Below are positions 24,669 to 32,997 of a DNA stretch of 35,445 nt, in pieces (position 1 is the stretch's first letter; the number at the start of each line of letters is the position of its first letter). Made by a program: the position numbers and the translations under genes. Source of the DNA: Nitrospira sp. (lineage in GTDB: Bacteria > Nitrospirota > Nitrospiria > Nitrospirales > Nitrospiraceae); the NCBI GenBank assembly GCA_018242665.1, contig JAFEBL010000024.1, positions 71,299 to 106,743 on the forward strand. The letters run 5' to 3'. A model generated the notes under the pieces. The model ran no database searches, was not told the origin of the DNA, and was given only the letters and a program-made list of their open reading frames with translations.

Positions 24669-25840
24669 AGGTCGCCATCGTCCATGACTGGTTGACCGGT
24701 ATGCGTGGCGGTGAGCGATGCCTGGAGGCGTTGTGCGAGCTGTTCCCGGACGCCGATCTCTATACCCTGCTCCACGTCAAAGGATCTGTCTCGCCCACGA
24801 TCGAACGTCATCGCATACGGACAAGTGTGATTCAGTCGCTCCCTCTGGCACCACGTTTCTATCGGTATTACCTGCCGCTCTTCCCCGCAGCGATCGAGCG
24901 GTTCCATCTGCCTTCGTACGACCTGATTCTCAGCTCCAGCCATTGTGTCGCCAAAGGCATTCGTGTGCCTGCCGGAACGAAGCATCTCTGCTACATCCAT
25001 GCGCCCATGCGCTATGTGTGGGATCAATTCGAGAACTATTCCGGCGGCGGACGTTCCGGCCTCGTCGCGCGAATAGGCATGGAGATGTTTCGGGACAGGC
25101 TGCAACGTTGGGATGTCGCGTCTGCCGCACAGGTCGATCAGTTCGTCGCGAATTCGCACAATATCGCTCGCAAAGTGGAGCGATATTACGGCAGGCCTGC
25201 GGCGGTGGTGCATCCGCCGGTGGACTGGCATTCCTTTCACCTCGCGGAGCGATCAGAAGAGTTCTATCTGATGGTGACGGCATTCGCCCCGTACAAACGG
25301 GTTGATCTGGCTATTCAGGCATGCAATGGTATGAAGCGACGGCTGAAGATCATCGGCAAGGGGCAGGAGGAGGCGAGATTGCGCAAGCTGGCCGGTCCCA
25401 CCGTCGAGTTTCTCGGTTGGCAGCCCGACGCGGTGGTGCGGGATCACTACGCGCGGTGCCGGGCGTTGCTCTTCCCCGGGGAGGAGGATTTTGGTATCGT
25501 CCCCCTGGAGGCCATGGCCTGTGGCAAACCGGTGATCGCCTTCGGCCGGGGCGGCGCGCTGGAAACCGTGCGCCCGCTCGCAAGCCAGCCGGTGTTGGTG
25601 GACGGCACCGGCTTCGGCAACCCACCGGATCACGCCCACGGCAGCGGCGCGCCCACCGGGGTCTTCTTTCTGGATCCTTCGACGGAGTCCCTGGTTCAGG
25701 CGATGGAATTGTTTGAACGTCGGAGGGCCGAGTTTGATCCGCGTGCCATCCGCGACCACGTCGCTCCATTTGATCGGCAGATGTTCAAGGAACGCATGAA
25801 GACCTTCGCCATGGCGGCGCTACAGGGAGCCGCGCCCTAG
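24665..25840 (+). CDS. Family GT4 glycosyltransferase (WbaZ/mannosyltransferase-like)
   Basis: A 391-aa GT-B enzyme from ATG 24665, overlapping the flippase stop by ATGA; the frame is open to 24626 but that part overlaps the flippase gene. Motifs are MKVAIVHDWLTGMRGGERCL, SSSHCVAKGIRVP, HLCYIHAPMRYVWD, VANSHNIARKVERYYGR, VVHPPVDW and GEEDFGIVPLEAMACGKPVI, with both glutamates of the E-x7-E motif. This matches WbaZ-like enzymes that add mannose to a lipid-linked glycan, which fits the GDP-mannose genes downstream. It precedes the initiating transferase by seven bases. GC rises markedly around here. Confidence 0.88.
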   Translation: MKVAIVHDWLTGMRGGERCLEALCELFPDADLYTLLHVKGSVSPTIERHRIRTSVIQSLPLAPRFYRYYLPLFPAAIERFHLPSYDLILSSSHCVAKGIRVPAGTKHLCYIHAPMRYVWDQFENYSGGGRSGLVARIGMEMFRDRLQRWDVASAAQVDQFVANSHNIARKVERYYGRPAAVVHPPVDWHSFHLAERSEEFYLMVTAFAPYKRVDLAIQACNGMKRRLKIIGKGQEEARLRKLAGPTVEFLGWQPDAVVRDHYARCRALLFPGEEDFGIVPLEAMACGKPVIAFGRGGALETVRPLASQPVLVDGTGFGNPPDHAHGSGAPTGVFFLDPSTESLVQAMELFERRRAEFDPRAIRDHVAPFDRQMFKERMKTFAMAALQGAAP

Positions 25841-25847
25841 AGGGAGC

Positions 25848-27248
25848 ATGCTCAAGCGTCATTCGCAATTTCTCAAGAGCCTGCTGTTCTGTCTCGATCT
25901 GGGGCTGATCTGCGCTTGCTGGATCGGGGCCTACTATCTCCGGTTCTCGGAGATCATGGAGCCCGCGCCCAAGGGCATTCCCCCCCTGCGCAATTATCTG
26001 CTGTTGTTGGTCCCGATCATCGCGGTCTGGGGCATGTCGTTTCAGGCCTTTGACCTGTACCGTCCCCGGCGGATGGGCACGCGTCTGTCGGAGTTTCTGG
26101 ATGTGGCCAAGGCCAACACCCTCTCGGTGCTCATTCTGGTGGCGCTGACGTTTTTTTTGAGGCAGTACGAATACTCCCGGCTCGTGCTGCTCTACTTCTG
26201 GCTGTTGAACCTCATCACATTGGGATTTTCCCGTGTATTGTTCCGGGAAGCGTTGCGGTTCCTTCGCCGCCAGGGCTACAACCAGCGGCATGCACTCGTC
26301 ATTGGAACGAGCCGATTGGGCCGGCGTGTGGTGGCGGCCCTGGCCGACCATCCGGAGTTGGGGGTGAAGGTCCAGGGGTTTTTGAGCGCGGACCGCCGCC
26401 AGGTGGGGGAACGCATTTATGATCTGCCGGTGCTCGGCCAATATGATGATCTCCAGGCGCGGGTGCACTCGGGCGTCGATATCGTCTTTGTCTGCCTGCC
26501 TCCCGAAGACGAGCAATGGGCCGAAAAGATGTTCGGGTTCCTAGCGACCACCATGGTTGAAGTTAAGGTGCTGCCGGCCATGTGTGAGTTCGTCAGCTTG
26601 CGCGCCGAGGCCGAAATGTTCGAGGGGCTTCCCTTGATCACCTTGCAGGGCTCGCCTCTGCATGGCTGGAACCTCGTCGTCAAACGGGTGTTGGATGTGG
26701 TGGGCGCCTCAGCGGCCCTCGTCCTGTTTGCGCCGGTGTTGTGCGCGGTGGCGGCCCTGGTCAAGATCACGTCCCCCGGTCCGATCTTTTTTCGGCAGCT
26801 CCGGATGGGGCTCGATGGGCAGGCATTTGAAATGCTCAAGTTCCGTTCCATGAAGGTCGATGCGGAGTCGGAGACTGGGCCGGTGTGGACGCAGCCCAAT
26901 GACGACCGGCGAACCCCGATCGGGGCCTTTTTGCGCCGGACGAGCCTGGACGAGCTGCCGCAATTCTGGAACGTGCTGCGCGGAGAGATGAGCATCGTCG
27001 GCCCCCGTCCGGAACGGCCGGAGTTTATTGCGCGGTTTCGCGAAACGCTGCCACAATACATGCTTCGCCACAAGATGAAAGCCGGGATCACCGGTTGGGC
27101 ACAAATCAATGGCTGGCGGGGCAACACCTCTCTCGAAAAGCGCATCGAGCACGATCTTTACTATATCGAGCATTGGTCGATCTGGTTTGATATCAAGATC
27201 ATGCTGCTGACCTTCTGGCGTGGATTCATCCACCGCCATGCCTACTGA
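25848..27248 (+). CDS. wcaJ: Undecaprenyl-phosphate sugar-phosphate transferase (WcaJ-type initiating enzyme)
   Basis: A 466-aa polyprenyl glycosylphosphotransferase that moves a sugar-1-phosphate (commonly glucose) from UDP-sugar to undecaprenyl phosphate to start the glycan. The N-terminal half has four hydrophobic segments (from SLLFCLDLGLICACWIGAYY to LLYFWLLNLITLGFSRVLF). A central Rossmann-like CoA-binding-type domain has HALVIGTSRLGRRVVAAL. The C-terminal catalytic domain has RVLDVVGASAALVLF, SPGPIFFRQLRMGLDG, LKFRSMKVDAE, RRTSLDELPQFWNVLRG, MSIVGPRPERPEF and GITGWAQINGWRG. All are standard for WcaJ/WbaP-family enzymes at full length. The WcaJ length and order point to glucose rather than galactose, but that is not certain. 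Confidence 0.9.
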   Translation: MLKRHSQFLKSLLFCLDLGLICACWIGAYYLRFSEIMEPAPKGIPPLRNYLLLLVPIIAVWGMSFQAFDLYRPRRMGTRLSEFLDVAKANTLSVLILVALTFFLRQYEYSRLVLLYFWLLNLITLGFSRVLFREALRFLRRQGYNQRHALVIGTSRLGRRVVAALADHPELGVKVQGFLSADRRQVGERIYDLPVLGQYDDLQARVHSGVDIVFVCLPPEDEQWAEKMFGFLATTMVEVKVLPAMCEFVSLRAEAEMFEGLPLITLQGSPLHGWNLVVKRVLDVVGASAALVLFAPVLCAVAALVKITSPGPIFFRQLRMGLDGQAFEMLKFRSMKVDAESETGPVWTQPNDDRRTPIGAFLRRTSLDELPQFWNVLRGEMSIVGPRPERPEFIARFRETLPQYMLRHKMKAGITGWAQINGWRGNTSLEKRIEHDLYYIEHWSIWFDIKIMLLTFWRGFIHRHAY

Positions 27249-27384
27249 CGGGTCCTGGCTGTGCCGCGGTGTGGACCGGCCATGAACCGGTCTGCCGCGA
27301 CTGGGTTCTCGCCCCTCACCTTCGTTGAGTTGTCTTGAGTTTCCTGTGATGGCTTGTTAACATCCCCCAGTCGACATCCTTGGC

Positions 27385-27924
27385 ATGCCCAGCACGAAAC
27401 GCCGAACCAGACCAACGAGCACGCCGCGCGTCTCTCTCCAGAGGCTCTTGCGCGGCATTCGTCTGTTCGCGACGGATGTTGATGGCGTGCTGACCGATGC
27501 CGGGATGTACTATTCCGAGTCCGGCGATGAGTGGAAAAAATTCCACACGCGTGACGGAATGGGGATCAAACTGCTGCAAAAGGCCGGCTTGATCACCGCG
27601 ATCATCACGCAGGAATCCACGAAAATCGTCATGCGCCGCGCCCAGAAGCTGACGATCCCCGAAGTGCATCAAGGAGCGTTCGATAAGCTGACGGTGCTCA
27701 AGGATCTCATTGCCCGACACGGGCTCACCATGGAGCAGGTGGCCTATATCGGTGACGATGTGAATGATCTCCAGGCGCTGGCGGCGGTTGGATTTTCCGC
27801 CTGCCCTGCCGATGGGATTCCTCAGGTCCAAAAGACCGTCCGGTACATCTGCAAGAAAAATGGCGGCGAAGGAGCGGTGCGGGAAATTACCGACCTCATC
27901 CTGGCGGCGCAGCAATCCCGGTAG
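27385..27924 (+). CDS. kdsC: HAD phosphatase, KdsC-like (3-deoxy-manno-octulosonate-8-P or nonulosonate-9-P phosphatase)
   Basis: A 179-aa HAD-superfamily enzyme without a cap domain. The catalytic aspartates are Asp31 and Asp33 in ATDVDGVLTD, followed by the KdsC-type GDEWKKFHTRDGMGIKLL, a Thr motif AIITQES, Lys in AFDKLTVLKD, and the metal site YIGDDVNDLQAL. This is the normal length and order for KdsC tetramers. KdsC removes phosphate from Kdo-8-P for lipopolysaccharide; related enzymes act on nonulosonate-9-P. No Kdo synthase is visible here, so Kdo or nonulosonate are both possible; bacterial NeuB usually yields an unphosphorylated acid, which favours Kdo. A 136-bp gap precedes it; its GC matches the right-hand genes. 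Confidence 0.8.
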   Translation: MPSTKRRTRPTSTPRVSLQRLLRGIRLFATDVDGVLTDAGMYYSESGDEWKKFHTRDGMGIKLLQKAGLITAIITQESTKIVMRRAQKLTIPEVHQGAFDKLTVLKDLIARHGLTMEQVAYIGDDVNDLQALAAVGFSACPADGIPQVQKTVRYICKKNGGEGAVREITDLILAAQQSR

Positions 27925-27963
27925 GCGACGATCGGCTGTGAGGTGAATGGTGAGTATACGTCG

Positions 27964-29415
27964 ATGGATATGACTAGGCATCTCTACCCTGTCATTTTGG
28001 CCGGGGGCAGCGGTACCCGGTTCTGGCCGCTGAGCCGGCATCTCTACCCCAAGCAACTGCTGCGCATTATCGGCAACGAAACGCTGATTCAGCAGACCAT
28101 GCGGCGTGTGTTGTCCTGCGCCAGCCCTGATCACGTGATCATCTCCACCAATCCCGGACAGGCCGATTCCATTCGCGTGCAGTTGAGCGAATGGAAATCC
28201 GACCTGCAGCATAACTATGTGGTGGAACCGGTCGGTCGCAACACGGCTCCGGCCATCGCGTTAGTTGCGGCGGAATTGGTCCGGCGCGATCCCGATGCCA
28301 TGATGCTGGTCTTGCCGGCGGACCATGTGGTCACGGGAGAAAAGGCTTTTCAGGCTGCCGTGGTGTTGGGTGCCCACCTTGCGGAGCAGGGGCGATTGGT
28401 GACCTTCGGGATCAAGCCGACCAGACCGGAAACCGGGTATGGCTATATTCAGCCAAATCGCCGAATTGCGCTGGGGAAGAAAGGGCGGCTGACCGGTCAT
28501 CCGGTCGCGCGATTTGTGGAGAAACCGAATCGCGCCAAGGCGACGCAGTATCTGAAGGACGGCAATTACTTCTGGAACAGCGGCATGTTTGTCTGGAAGG
28601 CGGCCACCATTCTGAAAGAGATCCGGACGCATCAGCCCAAGTTGGTGAAAGCGATTGAGCGGGTTCACGCGTTGATGTCCTCCGGCGCCGATCCAAAGGA
28701 GATCGAGGCGGCCTACAAAAAGGTGCCGTCGGTCTCGATCGACAATGGCGTCATGGAGTTATCCGCGAATGCGGCAATGATTCCCGTCGGATTCGGCTGG
28801 TCGGATGTCGGTAATTGGAGCAGCCTGGAAGAGGTGGCGCCGCGCGACAAGGCCGGCAACGTGGTCAGCGGGCGAGTCATCGATATGGACAGCAACAATT
28901 CCGTGCTCTATGCCGACCGGCGGGTGGTGGCGACGATCGGCCTGTCGGACATGGTCGTGGTGGATACGCCGGATGCCACGTTGATCTGCCCAAAGTCTCG
29001 ATCGCAGGACGTGAAGCAGATGGTTGAGATCCTCAAGCAGCAGGGTGCGCCGGAGCATCTGGAGCATCTGACGGTGTTTCGCCCTTGGGGCTCCTACACG
29101 GTGCTGGAAGAGGGCCCCGGATACAAGGTGAAGCGGGTGACGGTCAATCCAGGCGGCCGCCTGTCCCTGCAGTTGCATCACAAGCGGAGTGAACATTGGG
29201 TGGTGATCGCCGGAACGGCCCGGGTGACCAGGGGCGATGAGCTCTTGGATTTGCGGGTGGGGCAAAGTACGGCGATTCCTGTAGAGACGCCGCATCGCCT
29301 CGAAAATCTCGGGAACGAAACCCTGCACATCATCGAAGTGCAGAACGGTCCGTACCTCGGAGAAGACGACATCGTCCGGTTCAAAGACGACTATGGGCGA
29401 ACGGCCCATCGGTAA
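27964..29415 (+). CDS. manC: Mannose-1-phosphate guanylyltransferase / mannose-6-phosphate isomerase
   Basis: A 483-aa bifunctional enzyme of the ManC/AlgA/XanB family that makes GDP-mannose and interconverts mannose-6-P and fructose-6-P. The N-terminal nucleotidyltransferase has VILAGGSGTRFWPLSR (residues 10-25), NTAPAIALVA, LPADHVV, GYGYIQ, FVEKPN and NSGMFVWKA. The C-terminal cupin (about residue 365 on) has RPWGSYTVLEEG, VKRVTVNPGGRLSLQLH, HKRSEHWVVIAGTA and GQSTAIPVETPHRLEN, with the isomerase metal ligands. Starts at GTG 27943, ATG 27964 and ATG 27970 are possible; ATG 27964 has GGTGAG nine bases upstream and is chosen. It is followed by phosphomannomutase, completing the GDP-mannose route. 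Confidence 0.92.
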   Translation: MDMTRHLYPVILAGGSGTRFWPLSRHLYPKQLLRIIGNETLIQQTMRRVLSCASPDHVIISTNPGQADSIRVQLSEWKSDLQHNYVVEPVGRNTAPAIALVAAELVRRDPDAMMLVLPADHVVTGEKAFQAAVVLGAHLAEQGRLVTFGIKPTRPETGYGYIQPNRRIALGKKGRLTGHPVARFVEKPNRAKATQYLKDGNYFWNSGMFVWKAATILKEIRTHQPKLVKAIERVHALMSSGADPKEIEAAYKKVPSVSIDNGVMELSANAAMIPVGFGWSDVGNWSSLEEVAPRDKAGNVVSGRVIDMDSNNSVLYADRRVVATIGLSDMVVVDTPDATLICPKSRSQDVKQMVEILKQQGAPEHLEHLTVFRPWGSYTVLEEGPGYKVKRVTVNPGGRLSLQLHHKRSEHWVVIAGTARVTRGDELLDLRVGQSTAIPVETPHRLENLGNETLHIIEVQNGPYLGEDDIVRFKDDYGRTAHR

Positions 29416-29504
29416 TGAGTGAGCTGACGGCCGGTGTGAGGGCGAAGTGGCAAGGCGCTTCAGCCTGTTGAATGTGTACCTGAACGTCGGTTGTGGAGTG
29501 ACAG

Positions 29505-30905
29505 ATGGCGCTGTTTCGTGAATATGATCTCCGAGGCATCGTCGGCGAAGAACTGACGGAGGCCATTGCCGAGCAGGTGGGCCTGGCCTATGCCACTATG
29601 GCTCGCGAACAAGGCGCGTCGCGCATCAGCCTCGGGAGAGACGGCCGGTTAAGTTCGCCCGCGCTGCAGCAGGCGTTGATTAAAGGTTTGCTGGCCGGCG
29701 GATTGGACGTGGTCGATCTTGGACTCTGCGCCTCGCCGCTGCTCTACTTTTCGTTGTTCACCCTGCCGGTGCAGGGCGGGATCATGATTACTGGCAGCCA
29801 CAATGCCGCGGAGTACAACGGCTTCAAAATCTGCATCGGCAAAGAGGCCATTCACGGCGAAGACATTCAGCACTTGCGCCGGGTCATGGAGGGCGGGCGA
29901 TTTGCCACAGGCTCGGGCCGACTGACGTCGCATCCCATCATTCCCGACTATCTCGACCATCTGAAGCGCAGCTTTGCCGACGTGCGGGCGGATCATCTCC
30001 ATGTCGTGATTGATTGCGGGAACGGCGCCGCTTCGCTCGTCGCCAAACAGGCACTCGAGCAGATGGGCTGTCGTGTCACCGGCCTGTATGACGAATTGGA
30101 TGGACGGTTCCCCAATCACCATCCTGATCCAACCGTGGTGGAGAATCTCCAGGACCTGATTGCGACCGTTCAGCAACACAAGGCCGACGTCGGCATCGGC
30201 TATGATGGCGACGCGGACCGGATCGGCGCCATCGATGAACGGGGACACATTCTGTGGGGCGATCGTTTGATGGTGGTCTACGCACGCGAGATCTTGAGCC
30301 GTAGACCCGGCACGACGTTCATTTCCGAGGTCAAAGCGTCGCAATGTCTGTATGACGACATTGCCGCCAAGGGCGGACGCCCGATCATGTGGAAGACCGG
30401 TCACTCGTTGATGAAGGCGAAACTCAAGGCCGAATCGGCTGTGTTGGCCGGTGAGATGTCCGGCCACATGTTTTTTGCCGACCGGTACTTCGGCTTTGAC
30501 GACGCGATCTATGCCTCCTGCCGGTTGGTGGAAATCTTGGCCAAGACCACACAATCGCTGTCGAGTTTGGTCGCGGATTTGCCGCAGACCACCGTCACGC
30601 CGGAGATCCGCGTGGATTGTCCCGACAGCGTCAAGTTTCAACTGGTGGAGCAAGTACGTGCCCAGTTGACCTCCTATCTTGAGGCGGGCAAACCGGTGGG
30701 GGCCTCCAATCTCAGCATGCGTGAATTGGTGACCATTGACGGGGTCCGTGCGATTTTCGAGGATGGCTGGGGACTGATTCGGGCATCCAACACCCAGCCG
30801 GCGCTCGTGCTTCGATTCGAAGCGCCGTCCCAAGCCCGGTTGGACGTGATCCGCGCGACCATTGAAACCGAACTGGCGCAGGCCCGGCGTGTTCTCTCTG
30901 TCTAG
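29505..30905 (+). CDS. manB: Phosphomannomutase/phosphoglucomutase
   Basis: A 466-aa alpha-D-phosphohexomutase (AlgC/ManB type), which converts mannose-6-P to mannose-1-P (and glucose phosphates in dual-specific members). Four domains are visible: the start FREYDLRGIVG; the catalytic phosphoserine Ser98 in MITGSHNAAEYNGFK; the metal loop DGDADR (Asp234, Asp236, Asp238); the sugar-binding GEMSGH; and the C-terminal phosphate loop RASNTQPALVLRFE. GSHN followed by AAEYNG instead of the usual P is a minor variation. It lies 89 bp after manC in the same direction. The next gene begins inside its last codons. Confidence 0.92.
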   Translation: MALFREYDLRGIVGEELTEAIAEQVGLAYATMAREQGASRISLGRDGRLSSPALQQALIKGLLAGGLDVVDLGLCASPLLYFSLFTLPVQGGIMITGSHNAAEYNGFKICIGKEAIHGEDIQHLRRVMEGGRFATGSGRLTSHPIIPDYLDHLKRSFADVRADHLHVVIDCGNGAASLVAKQALEQMGCRVTGLYDELDGRFPNHHPDPTVVENLQDLIATVQQHKADVGIGYDGDADRIGAIDERGHILWGDRLMVVYAREILSRRPGTTFISEVKASQCLYDDIAAKGGRPIMWKTGHSLMKAKLKAESAVLAGEMSGHMFFADRYFGFDDAIYASCRLVEILAKTTQSLSSLVADLPQTTVTPEIRVDCPDSVKFQLVEQVRAQLTSYLEAGKPVGASNLSMRELVTIDGVRAIFEDGWGLIRASNTQPALVLRFEAPSQARLDVIRATIETELAQARRVLSV

Positions 30906-31728
30906 GTCACGTCTCCATCCTATCCGACTCCATCTCATCCTGGGCCTGCTGATGCTCCCGCTGGCGCTCAGTGCCGCGCCCGTTTCCCCGGCAGCGGAAT
31001 CGGCTGCGGGAATCCCCGGGCAATCCGCTCCCGCCGCTGCGCCTCTTCCGTTCGCGAACGGTGAACGCTTGGCCTACGATGTGACGTGGCTGGGCATGCG
31101 AGCGGGCATCGCCACCATGGTCGTGCAGGAAGGTGCCGACGACCAGGGAAAGCCGCAGCTCATTTTGAACATGACGGCCCGGTCGAGCCCCACGGTCACG
31201 AAGTTCTATCCCGTCGACAATCGTGGAGTCTCCCACGTCGATCTGGAATCGTTCCTCCCCAGGCACATGACGTTCGCCAGACGCGAGGGGAAACGCTTCA
31301 ATGATTTCGACTATATCTTTCGGCATCGCGAAGGCCTGGTGACCGCGGTGAAGGATGGCAAAACCGACGAGCTGGCCATCCCGCCGGATGTGCAGGATGC
31401 CATGTCGTGTTTGTACTATGTCCGGAAGGTGCTGCCGTTTGTCCCTGGCGCTGCACTGAGCCTCACGGTCCATCACGATAAGAAAAACTACAAGATGGAT
31501 GTGCGGGTCGAGGGGCTGGAAACCATCGAAGGCCGCTGGGGGAAGCAGGAAACGGCTCGGGTCGTCGTGATCATGCCGTTTCAGGGCATTTTCCTCAACG
31601 AAGGCAACATTCGAGTCTGGTTCACCACCGATGCACAGCGGGTGCCGGTCCGCATGAAGGCCAAAGTTGTGATCGGGTCGATTGTCGCGGAACTGACCGA
31701 GGGCTATGGCGCGGTCGCTCGGCCGTAA
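30889..31728 (+). CDS. Secreted DUF3108-domain protein
   Basis: A 279-aa protein from GTG 30889, which overlaps the last 17 bases of manB. A TTG start at 30862 would extend it. A basic stretch followed by the hydrophobic LHLILGLLMLPLALSAAPV makes a signal peptide, so the protein is exported to the periplasm. The rest matches DUF3108: GERLAYDVTWLGMRAGIATM, MTARSSPTVTKFYPVDNR, RREGKRFNDFDYIF, MSCLYYVRKVLPFVPG and VWFTTDAQRVPVRMKAKVVIG. DUF3108 proteins form a beta-rich periplasmic fold of unknown function, often near envelope genes. A role in outer-membrane or glycan handling is only suggested by location. Confidence 0.83.
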   Translation: MFSLSRSRLHPIRLHLILGLLMLPLALSAAPVSPAAESAAGIPGQSAPAAAPLPFANGERLAYDVTWLGMRAGIATMVVQEGADDQGKPQLILNMTARSSPTVTKFYPVDNRGVSHVDLESFLPRHMTFARREGKRFNDFDYIFRHREGLVTAVKDGKTDELAIPPDVQDAMSCLYYVRKVLPFVPGAALSLTVHHDKKNYKMDVRVEGLETIEGRWGKQETARVVVIMPFQGIFLNEGNIRVWFTTDAQRVPVRMKAKVVIGSIVAELTEGYGAVARP

Positions 31729-31850
31729 AAGGCCACGGCCGCGGCGAGCGAAGAGGCAAATCGTACTCTAGCGGTACGGTGAGTCTCGAAGTGACGCGAG
31801 AACGCCGCTGGCAGACTTTTTCCGCATCCTGCTCATCTCACTCTCGTGGT

Positions 31851-31879
31851 TTGCTCGGTCGGGCTGAAACCGCTATAAT
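31851..31879 (+). promoter_or_regulatory. Sigma70-type promoter upstream of fbp
   Basis: A perfect TATAAT -10 element at 31874-31879 lies 17 bases after a weak -35 TTGCTC at 31851-31856. Transcription would start near 31886, about 80 bases before the fbp ATG. It lies in a 240-bp gap after the DUF3108 gene, so fbp and the genes after it probably form a separate transcript. Assignment rests on sequence match only. Confidence 0.55.
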
Positions 31880-31896
31880 CACGCCACGTTCGTGGG

Positions 31897-31924
31897 GAGG
31901 GCTTCGGCTCTATCCGAAGCCCTC
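31897..31924 (+). promoter_or_regulatory. Strong GC-rich hairpin in fbp leader
   Basis: GAGGGCTTCGG at 31897-31907 pairs perfectly with CCGAAGCCCTC at 31914-31924 across a 6-base loop (11 base pairs). The predicted transcript start lies just upstream, so the hairpin would form in the 5' leader. It is followed by GTCGTTTC, not a clean U-run, so a leader structure or RNA-stability element is more likely than a simple terminator; it could still end read-through from upstream. Confidence 0.6.
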
Positions 31925-31953
31925 GTCGTTTCAACGTGCCGTCGTTCAATCCG

Positions 31954-31966
31954 TGAGGACTCCTCA
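31954..31966 (+). promoter_or_regulatory. Inverted repeat covering the fbp ribosome site
   Basis: TGAGGACTCCTCA is a perfect inverted repeat with one central base, and contains the GAGGA ribosome site (31955-31959) two bases before the ATG at 31969. As RNA it could form a small 5-bp hairpin hiding the site; as DNA it could be an operator. Such short repeats also arise by chance. Confidence 0.4.
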
Positions 31967-31968
31967 GC

Positions 31969-32961
31969 ATGGCAAAATTCCCCGTTACCTTGAGCCGCTT
32001 TATCATCGAGCAACAGGCCGCGCATCCGGAAGCCACCGGCGAATTTTCCGTCCTGCTGACGCAAATCGGCCTCGTCGGCAAAATGATTGCGCACGACTTG
32101 CGTCGTGCCGGGTTGAATAAGATCCTCGGCACCACCGGGGAGACCAATGTTCAAGGCGAGGTCGTCAAGAAACTCGATCAGATTGCCAATGATACGTTCG
32201 TGCGCGTGTTCGAGCATAGCGGGCTGGTCTGCGTCCTGGCCTCTGAAGAGATGGAAAAGCCGCTGAAAATGGTCCATGAGGGCGCAAAGTACATGTTACT
32301 GGTCGATCCGCTGGATGGATCCTCCAATACCGATGTGAATATGCCGCTCGGCGCGATTTTTTCCATCCGCAGATCACGGAGTGGGCAGTTTGTCGAGGAT
32401 GAGTTGCTGCAAAGGGGGACGGACCAAATCGCGGCCGGGTATGTGTTGTATGGGGCAAGCACGATGTTGGTGTTCACGGTGGGGCAGGGGGTGCACGGCT
32501 TCACGCTCGAGCCTTCCATCGGCGAGTATCTCCTCTCCAACGAAAATATTCGCATTCCCACGAAAGGCAAGGTCTATTCCGTCAATGAGGGCAACTACCA
32601 CCGCTGGCCTGCCGGTACCCAGAGATATCTTGATGCGTTGAAAGTACAGGACAAGCCGACCGGGCGGCCCTATAGTGGGCGATACAGCGGATGTTTGGTC
32701 GCGGATGTGCATCGCATCCTCCTGGGTGGAGGCATCTATCTGTATCCGGGCGAGAAGGACAAACCGGAAGGAAAATTGCGGTTGATGTACGAAGGCAATC
32801 CGCTGGCCATGGTTGTCGAACAGGCCGGTGGAAAGGCGACGACGGGGATGATGCGGATTCTCGATGTCGAGCCCAAGGCGCTTCATCAGCGGGTGCCGCT
32901 CATCATCGGCAGCGCCGAAGACGTGGACCAGGCAGAAGCCTATATTCAGGGACGCGCGTAA
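31969..32961 (+). CDS. fbp: Fructose-1,6-bisphosphatase, class I
   Basis: A 330-aa enzyme that hydrolyses fructose-1,6-bisphosphate to fructose-6-P, the last specific step of gluconeogenesis and a Calvin or reductive-carbon-fixation supply step. The metal-binding signature LVDPLDGSSNTDVN has Asp113 and Asp116; other family segments are LASEEMEKP, KGKVYSVNEGN, RYSGCLVADVHRILLGGG, YPGEKDKPEGKLRLMYEGNP and LAMVVEQAGGKATTG, the substrate loop. ATG 31969 follows GAGGA at 31955-31959. It sits just before an aldolase (29-36 bp gap), so both gluconeogenic enzymes are made together. Fructose-6-P also feeds ManC. Confidence 0.93.
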   Translation: MAKFPVTLSRFIIEQQAAHPEATGEFSVLLTQIGLVGKMIAHDLRRAGLNKILGTTGETNVQGEVVKKLDQIANDTFVRVFEHSGLVCVLASEEMEKPLKMVHEGAKYMLLVDPLDGSSNTDVNMPLGAIFSIRRSRSGQFVEDELLQRGTDQIAAGYVLYGASTMLVFTVGQGVHGFTLEPSIGEYLLSNENIRIPTKGKVYSVNEGNYHRWPAGTQRYLDALKVQDKPTGRPYSGRYSGCLVADVHRILLGGGIYLYPGEKDKPEGKLRLMYEGNPLAMVVEQAGGKATTGMMRILDVEPKALHQRVPLIIGSAEDVDQAEAYIQGRA

Positions 32962-32997
32962 CGATTAATGTGACTGAGGTTTGTTGGGAGGTTGATC

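Noticed and set aside
24215..25240. 341-aa open frame on the minus strand
   Set aside because: Antisense to the flippase and the WbaZ-like GT; no domain signal.
27274..27292. Small hairpin GACCGG / CCGGTC with a 7-base loop after the initiating transferase
   Set aside because: Only six base pairs and no T-run after it; too weak to call a terminator.
29649..30938. 429-aa open frame on the minus strand
   Set aside because: It lies exactly antisense to phosphomannomutase, which has all its catalytic motifs; the minus frame has no recognisable domain and is a shadow of high-GC coding sequence.
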